Below are positions 23,416 through 34,483 of a DNA stretch of 64,000 nt, piece by piece. Position 1 is the stretch's first letter. Each line of letters opens with the position of its first letter. Below the pieces are notes generated by a model that was not told the DNA's origin, ran no database searches, and worked only from the letters and a program-made list of their open reading frames with translations. The position numbers and the translations under genes were made by a program. Origin of the DNA: Datisca glomerata (Eukaryota; Streptophyta; Magnoliopsida; Cucurbitales; Datiscaceae); NCBI GenBank assembly GCA_003255025.1, contig QANY01000119.1, positions 62,001 to 126,000 on the forward strand, read 5' to 3'.

Positions 23416-25165
23416 TGTAGATGCAAGGGTGTGACGTGGGTAAATTGGAGAGTAGTTTAATCCTATCTTTTGACCAGAACAACGCCTGAGAACGTCGGGG
23501 AGGACAGGGTGGTGAGAAATACATTCTCTCTCTCTCCTCTCTCTCTCTCTAGAAGTGGGAGTTTCTTACTCTAGAATGTGAGCTTTCTCTCTAGAATGGG
23601 AGCTTCTCTCTCTCAAGTTTTCATTCCCTTCAAAATGAAGGAGGAGCCCTCCTTATATAGGTGATCAAAAGGAGGGGGACCACTACAACTAATCCATTGA
23701 TTAATTGTAATCCCACAATCAAATCGTGTCTCCTCAACTGACTAATCATGCTTAGGTGGGTAAGAGAAGAATTCCACATGAGCCAATCGGGTTGCGCCAC
23801 GTGGGTCTTTGTGTAATGACCATGATCTACGGAGAACATGCATAGCCAGTGAGGCTCAATGGTGATGTTCACGCAACGCCTCCTCCAAAAGGGTTCTCTC
23901 AAACCAAACCCCCATAGGGGTGAAAATTTGAATACTGAACTAAACTGAAATGGTCTGTTCGGTCAGTTATTTATGATGTCTTGGTTCGATTCAGTTTGGT
24001 AGATCTACCGAACCGTAAGTTCGGTTCAGTTAAAAAAACATGTGATTTTTAACCAAACCGAACCGAACTGAACAAAATAATTAATAAAATAAAATAAATA
24101 TTTTCTACAAAAGAATTAATAAAATAAAATAAATATTATATATATATATATATANGCTGGCCTCCCCCTGTATACGAACATGCTAGCTTCCCCCCTCTGT
24201 GCAAACTTTCTCTCCTCCCCCCTCTGCGCGAACTCTTTCTCCTCCCCCTCTGCGCGAACTCTCTCTTCCCCCCTCTGGTCGAACACTCTTTCCTCCCCTC
24301 TTTGCACAAACTCTCACTCCTCGCCCCTCTGGTCGAACTCTCTCTCATCTCCCCTCTATTCGAACTCTCTTCTTGAGTCCTTCTTGAGACTCACGATTTG
24401 GTTCAATTTGACATAAGGTCGAACGTGACTTTCAGTTTGGTTTTTTTTATCAAATAATCGACCGACCAAACCGTGAACTCTCCTACTCCTCCCCAAAATG
24501 GGAGTGTAGCACACCCTCAATGTCTAGAGTAGCCAAACTAAAGAGGTATGTCCCCTTCCAATACAACAGTCTCGCCCCTAATCCTACCAGTCCACAGCCT
24601 GCCAAGCGTTCCCAGGAAACCATAAGTTCACTCAAGTCTTTGTGACTTAACTTGGTGGTTTGTGATGTGATGACTCGTTGTGATAGCATAGTGATTCATC
24701 TTGTCTGTAGTACGTCATTATTGTCTTTGAGTTGCATTATGAAGGGTTATCCAAGCACCTCCATAGTACACTCATGAGGGTGACATCAATGGTGCTACCA
24801 TAGGGGTAACGTCAATGGTGCTACCATAGGGATGACATCGATGGTGCTACCGTTGGGGTGACATCAATAGTGCTACCATAGGGGTGACATCCCATGGTGC
24901 TGGCATGGGGACGACCCCCACGGATACCTTACTGACGGCACCCCAAGGGGTACGCTTAATGGAGGCACTCCATGGTGCACCTCAGCGATGACACTCCATG
25001 GTGCATCTCAGTGGCGACACCCCATGGTACATCCCAGCGGTGACACCTCATGGTGCATCTCAGCAGCGACACTCCACGGTGCATCCTTGGGGAAAAACTC
25101 TCGATATGCCGTAGGAGTTGCGTTTCACAGGGAGTCAACATTGAGATCGTTGACCCTCATTTACA
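23416..25165 (-). repeat. Right (5') LTR of element B with internal insertion
   Basis: Starts TGTAGATGCAAGGGTGTGA and ends CCTCATTTACA on the plus strand. It matches the left LTR over about 1.18 kb but is interrupted at about 23912-24487 by foreign sequence. A minus-strand TATA box (CTATATAAGG, 23651-23660) is followed by the conserved AGGGCTCCTCC leader. About 25-bp GGGTGACATCAATGGTGCTACC repeats (24775-24910) and CATGGTGCATCTCAG repeats (24975-25090) match those in the left copy. Confidence 0.75.
23912..24487. mobile_element. Approximately 570-bp insertion inside the right LTR
   Basis: Present in the right LTR but absent from the left. It begins near TAGGGGTGAAAATTTGAA, has GAACCGAAC-rich segments, an AT dinucleotide run ending in an N (24154), then about eight units of a CTCCCCCCTCTGCGCGAACT-type repeat (24180-24370). 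The subterminal segments GTTCGGTCAGTTATTTATGA and, inverted, GTTTGGTCGGTCGATTATTTGAT are alike, so it may be a foldback or hAT-like non-autonomous element. No clean target duplication was found. Confidence 0.45.
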
Positions 25166-25620
25166 ATGGCCATAATTTATCATTAACCTATAAGTGTGTG
25201 CGTAATGGAACCAAGATTAGTAAAATAGAAAGTTAGACATAGTTCGTTCAGCTAGTTAGATCTGAATGGATCAGATAGTCTTGAAAAAAATTAAGTTAAA
25301 ATTAATATTTTAATGTAAAAGTAGTTTGGTCAAATCTAACTCATCTAGAGCTAGTTGAACAACGAGATCTTGCTCAACTACAGGCTTTATCGTTGCTTAG
25401 CAACGACAAATTCCCTGCTTCCAAAATAGAGTGCACAAATTTTATATATTGGTCACATAATTAATTCATAAGTGCTTTGTACAAAAAAATTAAGACTCAC
25501 AAATGATTTTTTTTTTACTTTTTGATTCAATCATTTATCACATAAATTCCACCTTAGAACAATTAAAATAACCATCTTTGCAATATGTAAATAATTTTGT
25601 TTTCAATAGACAACACCAAA
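25166..25620. other. Flanking AT-rich DNA right of element B
   Basis: Non-coding DNA between element B and the 3' end of the first LINE. Nothing recognisable apart from the possible target-duplication base string ATGGC at 25166-25170. Confidence 0.5.
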
Positions 25621-27545
25621 TAGTCTTTTTTTTAATCAAGAGACTGTATTAAGAAACAAGAAGAAGGTCTGTAATAATCGAAGGAGAAACTCTGATCCAG
25701 ACTTTTGAAGTACAATGAGAATCTGATCTGGAATTAAGGTGAGAAATGAGCTGTAGACAGTCACTCTCAATATAATTTAAAGGGCCACTAAGTCTATTGG
25801 CAATTTGAAGACCTTCAAGGAGAGCTAGACCTTCTGCTTCAAGGAGATTGAGGACTCTGGATAGAATTCTGATATGGCAAGAATGGCATTACCTATGTTG
25901 TTTCTTATAGTGCATCTGAAACCTGTGGATGAGGAAGAAACAAATGCATCAGTATTGAGTTTCAATTTTCCAGCAGGGGAGACACCAAACTTGATGCCTC
26001 AAGTGGGTTAAAACTTATGTGTGATGGGGAATAATTATGTTGGGAAGATGTCCACGCTATGAGGAAATTGAAGGCTCTGATGTAAATGTTCTCTCCTGAA
26101 CATATTTTACCTCCATGTAAATCACAATTCCTTTAGAACCATACGAACCAGCAAGTTACATCAGCCTTAGCATGGAGGAATTTCGGGCAAGCTGAAAAGA
26201 TCAAAACCATCAGGGAAAGACCAGTTGTCTTCCAATAATTCAAATATATTTTGTACAAAAGACCAATCATCACAATTCCAGACAGATTTAGAAAATTTGC
26301 ATGTAAATAAGGAGTGAATCGTGGAGTCCACTTTATGGTAGAAATAAGCATTTCGGGTTTAAATGAAGACCATGGTTCTTAAGATTTAAATTAGTAGGTA
26401 AATAATTTTTAGATGCTTTCCATAGGAATTTTTTTACCTTCTTTGGCACTTTGAGAGACCATAGAGTCTTCCACCATGAAGAGAAACTCGAAGATGAAGA
26501 AGGGCTAGCAGCATTAATGGATGATTGGTCCAAATGGTGTGCACTTTTGACTGTAAAATGACCACTTTTGTTATAGTGCCATAGAATGTAATCCTCACTA
26601 GTGCCTGGGCTTAGCCCAATTGATAGAATAGCCTCAATATCCTTTTCCAAAAGGTAGCATTTTAGTTTCTGGATATTCCATTGTGCATTATCAATGAAAT
26701 CAACAACTAAGGATGGGGATCCTTGTGTAGGGGTGGGCTGATTGGTTTAAAGGAGAGCGTTCAGGGGATCCATGGGTCAGTTCATAAGTTGAGAGATAGT
26801 CCATTCCCTATTCTCCATCGTAGGCCCTTAACGAGGATGAGTGTTTTGGAACAACATCTAGGAGAGAAGCAGATGGAAAATAGAGGCCTTTAAAAAATTT
26901 CACAATGAGAGAGTGTTGATTCAGCAGAATTCTCCAAGCTTGTTTAGTTAGGAGAGCTCGGTTAAATGAGCTTAGACTCCGAAAACCCAAACCTCCATTA
27001 GCTTTGGGAATGCATAGAGAATTTCATTTGGCCCAATGCATTTTATGGCCCTCCGATGAAAAGTCCCACCAAAATCTAGCAAATAAAGCTTCTAATTCTT
27101 GGCAAAGCATGGTAGGAATCCTGAAAACTTGCATAGCGTATATAGGACGGGCTTGGGCAACTGCTTTTATGAGAATGTCTTTCCCCCTACTAAGAATTGT
27201 CTCTCGTTCCATTTGTTTGGTAGGTTCCAAACTTTGTCTTTTAGGTGCCGGAATGCCTCCTTTTACCTTCTCCCAAGAACTGACGGAAGATGAGGTATGG
27301 AAGATGAGGTATTTTCCTTGAAAATAACTAATTGAGACCTTCAGAAGCTATTTGACTAAATGTAGTGGGATCTGCACGAGAGTTGAAGATAATGGTTGAT
27401 ATCTTTTAATTTATTTCTTGACCCGAGATTGAGGAGTAGATATTCAAAATGTTTGAGAGGGTGTGAACTTTATTTTTTATGTTTTTGAGGAAGATGAGAC
27501 AATCATCCGCGAAGAATAAATTAGAAACTTAGGGCACCAAATTAT
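25621..27545 (-). mobile_element. 5'-truncated L1-type LINE (LINE 1)
   Basis: Reading leftward: RT from the catalytic block LFFADDCLIFLKN (about 27,510) through ILIKAVAQARPIYAMQVFRIP (27230-27024); GFRSLSSFNRALLTKQAWRIL (26990-26808); a zf-RVT domain with YILWHYNKSGHFTVKSAHH and LWSLKVPKKVKKFLWK (26650-26333); and an RNase H tail (KLKLNTDAFVSSSSTG near 25960; ESDCLQLISHLNSRSD near 25750). It ends at a short T run (25626-25633) that would be the A tail. Several stops and frame changes make it inactive. Upstream RT, endonuclease and ORF1 are missing, the usual 5' truncation of LINEs. Confidence 0.8.
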
Positions 27546-28369
27546 CTTTACTAAATAGTCAACCTTTTTTCCAAGAAAAAAGTAAACTTTTCTCAAATTT
27601 CTTAATGTTTTGTTCACTTTTATCGTCCTCGGCTAAAAATATTAGTGGTATTTTACTTCACAATATCATACGTTTATAATAAAATTCATTATATATTTTA
27701 TATTACTCAAATTGACCGTACCAAAAAAATGGGTACCAATCAAATTCATCAACATTTCTCAATCATTTATTTATTTTTTACAGTACTAAAATGAAAACCC
27801 AAAGGCAAAGGGGGTGGGAATGTCACACCTTTGCTTGTGGGCTGTGGATAGTTCTAAACCTGAGAAATTAATAGAATATTTTGATAAAGACTAATTCTAA
27901 AATAATAAATTTATAAATTTATTTTAAATGAGTAGATGATGTATCAATCATTTATAAATTCATTTGAAAATTTATTGTAATGAATGATAAAACATTAACT
28001 TATAAAAATCGACACATCATATAGTTAATTAAACTTATTCTATAACTAATCAGTCTAAAATTACTCTTTAATAGAATGAGTTACTAAGCCTAGTGTTTAG
28101 TTTGCTTTGAATGGAACCTTAAGAGGACTTTGTCTTTACTTTTAGTTTCATCAATTAAATCTTTCACCAGATCAGCATGAGTATAAGTTCTTGCTTCTAG
28201 ACTTTTTTAGGCAATATGAAGTTTACTTAAGACAACTTACAATGCACCTTATAATGGACCAAGTGTAAATACCTAACTTTTATCAAATGTTAAAATAAAT
28301 TTAGTTTATTATTAATATATTCAATGATATGAATTTGATGCTATACTCTAATTATTGTTAACATAAGTC
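27546..28369. other. AT-rich spacer
   Basis: No gene, repeat array or transposon domain recognised. Confidence 0.5.
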
Positions 28370-29260
28370 ATGCTAGAAACACTTTTTTCAATAGTCATTT
28401 TGACACTCTCACTCTATAATAGTGTCATGTGTCATATTTTTACTTTTCATAAAACTGTAAGAATGAGTTTAATATTGAAATATGACTTTTTCCCTTACTT
28501 ACAAACTTGTCATCAATTCATATGTTTCTCTATTTTATTGTTGCCACACACTTTCATATAAGGAGTAAAAACGAACTTTGATGTAAAAGATGACATTTGT
28601 GATCAATTATATTGTCAAAAATTTTAGATTTCAAATTTGAGTAAATGTTTTATTGCAAAATTCGAAATCAAAATTGCCATGAATGTCTTCATTGTTAAAT
28701 TACATTGTTTTTTTTAATACATTTTTCACGAGACATCAATGTTTTCATTGTTGTTTTTACATTTTTTTAAAACCCGTTTCCATGGTTAGTTAGGAGATAT
28801 TGTTTTAGTGGTTATGATAATTGTGTTCATTTGGTATTAAATTTCTGAAAGTTTTTTTTTAAAACTAAATTTCTGAAAGTTAATAATTTAGAATATTTTA
28901 TTGGACAACTAATTATTTAGAATACTTGATATAAAATATTTGAGAAGTCAAATATTCTTTCTGAGTTTAGGATTGTAATTAACTTAAGGTTGAAAAGGTT
29001 GAGGTTTCGAAGAATTATAACCAATTTATAGAGTACTCAAAATAACAAGTAGTATACAAGATTTAATGATGAAAAAAAGTGGTGGAAAAGAAGTTGGAGA
29101 GTTATAAGGATTGATGGTAAATTTGTAAATAAAATTCAAAATCAGATTTTCATGTTAGACTCATTTTGATAGTTTATATGAAAAGCAAAAAATCTAACAC
29201 ATGACACTTTTACAAAATGAGAATATTTAAATGACTGTTAAAAACAATGTTGCTAGCATC
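28370..29260. mobile_element. Long-terminal-inverted-repeat (foldback/MITE-like) element
   Basis: The left arm starting ATGCTAGAAACA (28370) and the complement of the right end (TGTTGCTAGCAT, ending 29260) match imperfectly over at least 110 bp, including AGTCATTT, AGTGTCATGTGT and TTTTCATA-AACT segments in the same order. The central part is AT-rich and non-coding. No target duplication is evident. Size and structure suggest a non-autonomous DNA transposon. Confidence 0.55.
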
Positions 29261-29424
29261 TCTCTTTGTAACGCAATTTTAGATGTACAATTTCATGACC
29301 TTTTATGTGATGATGTTTTTGAACCGTCGGTATATGTACCCAATTAAAGGCCTTTTGGTGCAGTTTTAAACGGTCAGTATATGTCATTTTCTTTTACATC
29401 TACACTTACTTTTTTTAGTTAGAA

Positions 29425-31308
29425 GGTAAATTTTATAACCAAGAAATACAATTACACAATTCAAGGGACATATCCCAGGAAACAAATACAAAACAAAGAA
29501 CACAAACTAGAACGAAGCTAGTACCATCTATCTAAAAAAGAATCAACATGATGGATATTGGTAGAGTGAAAATAAATAAGTCTATCCCTAATCAAAGCAA
29601 CAATCTTTTTTCAAAATAACAGATGAATCTAAAGCTTTTCCAAGAAAGACTTTTTTGTCTCTCTCAAGCCAAGTACAATAGATGAAGATGAAAAACATAA
29701 GCTTCACTTGGATAGCCAAACAAGCACTAGAGTGAGAAACCTGCAGAATCTAGTGAAGAAAATGGCCTTAAGAAGATATTGAACAGTTGAGACCACACCT
29801 TCTAAGAAGTTGCAACAAAATATTGTAAGTGACAGGACAACTGAGAAGAGATTAGGCACAGATTCACTACTAGACATAAAAAAAAACACAATCCAATCTT
29901 GCAGAGCACCAAGAAGAGATTGTCCTTTGTAGAGAGTTTATTAAGACATGCCAACCAAGTAATAAAAGAGAACTTAGGTATGTGACCTTTAAATCAAACA
30001 ATAGGAGTCCAGTCAACTGTATCATGATGAATAGACAAGCTATCATAAGTAGAGCAAATAGAAAATGAACCAGAAGGAGAAGGAGTCCAAGATCAAACAT
30101 CCTCATTGCCACTAAGAGAGCCAAAATCTATATTAAAACCATGATCATGCAACACAAAAGCCACATTAGGATTAGGCCAGTACCAAGCACCATCTTTGAT
30201 CAAAATGGACAGAGAAATATTAATAGGTAAACTTGTACTTCTCACCAAACAGGACCACCAACATTAGATAAAATACCCCTAGAATGCCAAGGATCATTGA
30301 AAAGAGAGAATTTCCATTACCAACTATTAAAGATAAAAGGTGGAACATATCCTTCCTAGTTTTTAAGAGTTTCCTTCAAGACCAGGAAGGATCACCAGGC
30401 TGTTTAACAGTAAAGATTGATTGCTTCTTCAAAAGACAATGATAGCACCAAGCAACCAAAAGTGAATCTTTGGCTCTGACCACAATCCTCCAAAAATGCT
30501 TCGCCAACAAGAGCCTTATTCTAGGTAATAATATCTCTAATCCCCAAACCTCCCTGCTCCAAAGGCATACAAATAGTACTCCAGGGGACTTTAGCTCTTG
30601 TGTCCTTGGCATCATTGTTATTCCATAAGAAGTTCCTCGAAACTGAATTAATATTCTTCATGATAGATTTAGGCAGGATAAACAGACTAGACCAATACCC
30701 CTGAATAGATAGGAGAATGGATCTAATGAGTTGTAACCTCCCTGCATGAGATAAAAACTTGTTTTCATAAACCTTAGTCCTCTTAACAATTTTATCCATG
30801 AGGACCTCACAATGAGTCTTATTTAGCTTAGTAGATATAAGAGGGACACCAAAATACTTTACAGGGAGAGTACCTTTAGCAAAACCTATATCAGCCAAGA
30901 TAGACTCTTAAACAGAAAGCTCCACACTAGAGAAGAACACACTCTTCTTAGAGATATTAGGGTGCAAACTAGAAGCTCTACTAAAGAGATCAAGTCCCTT
31001 ATTCATTGTTCTAACAGAGCTTAAATCAACATTACAGAAGACTAAGAGATAATCAACAAAACATAAATTAACAATCTTATCCTTCTTACATCTCTAATGG
31101 AAATGGATAAAAGGAAGAGAAGCAGGCTTAGCCAAGATGTCAGTAAAAACCTCCATTATAAGAATAAAAAGATAAGGTGGCAATGGATCACCTTGTCTAA
31201 GACATCTCCCTCCATGAAAATAACCATGTAAACCTCCATTACGATTGATTGAGTAAGAATGAGTAGTGACACAATTCATGATCTAATCAACAAAAATGAT
31301 AGAGAAGC
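29425..31308 (-). mobile_element. 5'-truncated L1-type LINE (LINE 2)
   Basis: Reading leftward: RT block GGRCLRQGDPLPPYLFILIMEVF (31279-31094); a degraded catalytic block FVDYLLVF where FADDLLVF would be expected (about 31,060); LPVKYFGVPLISTKLNKTHCE through SHAGRLQLIRSIL and FLWNNNDAKDTRAKVPWSTI (30898-30521); then the post-RT zinc-domain region in several frames to about 29,700. A T-rich end lies at 29410-29417. The loss of a catalytic aspartate plus frame breaks means it is dead. It abuts the inverted LTR structure at 31313. Confidence 0.75.
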
Positions 31309-31312
31309 CAAA

Positions 31313-33270
31313 AGCCTAGCCTTTTATATTTCATTCGGCAATATCTCTTCCCCATTCTCAAGCTCACTCACACCATATACTTATTAATAGCTTAACATAG
31401 CCCTAACCTAATGCTTTTTATATTAGTTTTCTCCTTCTCTCTCTCCTCCTAAGCCCATAATCATCGAAACCCCCATGTTCTCCCACATTCTCTATGTTTT
31501 CTTCATCTTCTCTCTTCTTGTTCCTTGTTGTTGCCGTCACCATTCCATCACCGGTAAGCTTCTTATTTTTCTTCTCTTCTTTCTCTGTCTTTTCTCTCTC
31601 CCATGTTTTGTTTCCCCTTCCCCTCTCTCTCTGATTCATCTCTCTCCATATGTTTCCCTTTCCCTCCCTCTCTTTCACTCTCTTAATTTCTCTCTCTTCT
31701 TCTTTGTCTCTTCCTCTTTGCTTCGTCTCTCATTTTCTCTCTCTCTATCTCTCTCTACTTCTCTCTTTATCCCTCTCTCACTTCCGCTCTCAGATTCTCT
31801 CTCTGTTTGTCTTCCCCTTTGTGTTTCTTTCTCCTTCTCGTTCTCTATCTCTCCCTCCCCCTCTGTTTTCTCACTTTCTCATCGTTCTCCCTTGTTCTTT
31901 CCTTCCATTTTTCTTATTCGGCAACTGGGCCTTTCGATCCAGTTGGTTATGTCTCGAACTCATTCAATCTGAACTGAATCGATTAGCTAGACCGATCAGA
32001 ACTTGTCTGATCAGACCAAACTGAACCGATCTGATCTAAACCAGCCCAATTTGAACCGTTTGACCCAGGTTTAATCATTGACTTCTGACCTGAAACATTG
32101 TTTTCCGGACTCACTCAGACCTCTTTGCACTGTTTTAGTTAAACCTCTATTTATATGATACTAAAAATGTGTTTATTTAACATTGATTTATTTCAAAACA
32201 ATTTAGTGATTATATTTTTTTGCATTCTAGGTCATTAGTTGTTTAGTTCATTCCTCTGGTTCACGTAAGTGGATTGATATAATGATGTGACTCTGATATT
32301 ATAATTATATCATGTATTTATATTTATCATATGTTAAACTATATTTCAATAATATTTATATTTCGTTAACACTTTGGTAATTGTTTACTTTTCAGTTATT
32401 AATTTGATTATGATAAGATAAATATTTGGGTATGACTGATTTTATGTTAGTATGTTATCATTTTTCATTATGTTACATGCATAGATATACACGATATGTT
32501 TACTTCTGAATCCTATAGTCATGTTTACATTTAAGGTATAGTCGTAATCATGAATTGGATATTACAAACCATGGAGTTCGAATGTGTAAGTGAGAATTTA
32601 ATGTTCTTAGGGTTTTGGTAACCTTAGTAATAATGTAACGCTCTTAGAGTTTTGGTAACCTTAAGTAACAATTCAGTGCTCTTGAGATTTTGTTAACCTT
32701 AAGTAATAATTCAGTATTCATGGGGTTTCGGTAACCTAAAGTAATTATGTGTTTTTGAGGTTTTGATAACCTTAAGTAATGTTTCAATGTGTATGGGGTT
32801 TCGGTAACCTTGAGTAAGCAATTCAATGTTCTTGGGGATTTGGTAACCTTAAATAACAATTCAGTGTTCTTAGGTTTTGGTAACCTTAAGTGTTAACTCA
32901 GTATTCTTGGGGTTTCGGTAACCTTAAGTGGCAACAGTTACAATATCACTCAATTCGTCGTGTTACGTTTCAGTTCACGTATGAACAATGCTGGTTACGT
33001 TTTTACTAGGGAATATGCTAAGACAATATATGATTAAGATTGTTATATGATTCTATTTGAGACATTTGTTATTTACGTTCTATGTTGAGCCAAGTCATGA
33101 TCAAGTACGTTATGTTATTTCATTCATGATATATGTCAAGTTTAGTTATGTTATGTTATGATTGCACTTATGACATATGGATGCATGCTATTATGTGAGC
33201 TTCCTTACTGAGTATTTTAAAATACTCATTCCCCCACAGTTGATTATGATGCCGGTGGTGATGGCGAGTC
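31313..33270 (+). mobile_element. Truncated gypsy-type LTR copy, plus orientation (left arm and loop)
   Basis: 31313-32294 is the inverted counterpart of 33271-34255, and 32295-33270 continues the same LTR copy. It contains a TATA-like TTTTTATATTAG (31412-31424), a CT-rich leader (31430-31900) with a possible donor after CCATCACCG (31552), degenerate GAACTGAACC segments, and near its end the palindrome GAGTATTTTAAAATACTC followed by a C-run and CAG, as seen in LTRs of chromovirus-type elements. CT-rich open frames here are compositional. Confidence 0.55.
32590..32938 (+). repeat. About 38-bp tandem repeats (nine units)
   Basis: Nine imperfect units of about 38-42 bp carry CAGTGTTCTTGGGGTTTTGG followed by TAACCTTAAGTAACAATT. 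They lie within the unpaired loop of the inverted LTR structure. Confidence 0.75.
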
Positions 33271-34483
33271 ATATCATTATATAAGTCCACTTTCCTGAAC
33301 CATAGGAATGAACTAAACAATTAATGACCTGGAATAAAACAATATAATCACTAAATTGTTTTGAAATAAATCAATGTAAAATAAACACATTATTAATATC
33401 ATATAAATAGAGATTTAATTGAAATAGTGCAAAGGGGTCTGAGTGAGGCCAGAAAATAATGTTTCGAGTCAGAAGTCAAATGCTTAAACTTGAGTCAACC
33501 GGTTCAAACCAGGCTGGTTCAGATTAGATTGGTTCGAGTTCATCAGATTGGATCGGTTCAGATCGGTCTGGCTAAACTGAATTGATTTGGTTCAGGTTGA
33601 AATGGTTCAGGCTAGAACTAATTGGATGGCAAGACCCAGTTGCAGAAGAAGAAAAATGAAAGGAAGGAACATGGGAGAATGGAGAGAAAGCGAGAAAACA
33701 GAGGGGGAGGGAGAGATAGAGAATGAGAATGAGAAAGAAACAGAGAAGGGAAGAAAAACAAAGAGAGAATCTGAGAGGGGAAGTGAGAGAGGGATAAAGA
33801 GAGAAGCAAAGAAAGACAAAGAGAGAGAGAGAGAGAGAGAGAATGATAGACGAAGCAAAGAGGAAGAGACAAAGAAGAAGAGAGATAAATTGAGAGAGAG
33901 ATGGCGAGAGAGGTAAACATAGGGAGATAGAGACGAATCAGAGAGAGAGGGGAAGGGGAAACAAAATAGGGGAGAAAGAAAAGACAGAGAAAGAAGAGAA
34001 GAAAAAGAAGAAGCTTACCCGTGATGGAATGCGATGGAAACAACAAGGAACAAGAAGAGAGAAGAAGAAAATGTAGAAAATGAGGGAGAACAGGGGGGTT
34101 TCGATGATTAAAGGCTTAGGAGGAGAGAGAAAAGGAGAAAACTAATATATAAAGCATTAGGTTAGGGCCAGGTTAGGGTATAAATAAGCATATGGTGTGA
34201 GTGAGCTTGAGAATGAGGAAGAGATATTGCCAAATGAAATAAAAAGGCTAGGGTTTGCCTTGTATACATATAGGAATATGGTGTGGATCGGATTTGAAAA
34301 TACAAATATATCATTTTTCAAAATTTAAGGAAATCAAATTTAAAAATAATATCATCTAGTTAAAATTGCTTTAGAAAAATAACAAATAATCTCTTTTAAA
34401 AATCAAATTTTAAAATCACATTTATCTCTTAAATCAATTTTAGGAAAACATCCATTTACGAAGGGTCAAGATATTACATTCGT
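33271..34483 (-). repeat. Truncated 3' LTR of element D (right arm of inverted repeat)
   Basis: On the minus strand the LTR begins TGTAATATCTTGACCC (34483 leftward), right after the purine run AAGGAGGGA. A TATA-like TTTATATATTAG lies near 34,150, followed by the GA-rich (plus strand) block 33660-34110. From 34255 to 33271 it is an inverted copy of 31313-32294, apparently 85-90% alike by eye. It is cut off at 33271, where the opposite-orientation LTR begins. Confidence 0.6.

Larger units (their letters stand above)
1264..25165 (-). mobile_element. Composite Tat-type Ty3/gypsy element B with nested insertion
   Basis: Two direct LTR copies (1264-2444 and 23416-25165) enclose minus-strand gag, protease, RT, RNase H, archaeal-type RNase H and integrase remnants (23.4 to 17.0 kb), a 60-bp tandem repeat array, a nested gag-pol fragment (A) and an antisense PMD gene. 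Two RNase H domains are diagnostic of the Tat/Athila branch of Ty3/gypsy elements. A primer-site-like sequence abuts the right LTR, as expected for a minus-strand element. The flanks ACGAC (1259-1263) and ATGGC (25166-25170) differ by two transitions and could be an eroded 5-bp target duplication. That both LTRs belong to one insertion is inference; the left LTR could be a solo or foreign copy. Confidence 0.55.

Noticed and set aside
33587..34046. Glu/Arg/Lys-rich and, on the other strand, Ser/Leu-rich frames
   Set aside because: GA/CT-rich LTR leader sequence; mirrored at 31475-32024 in the inverted copy, with no domain.
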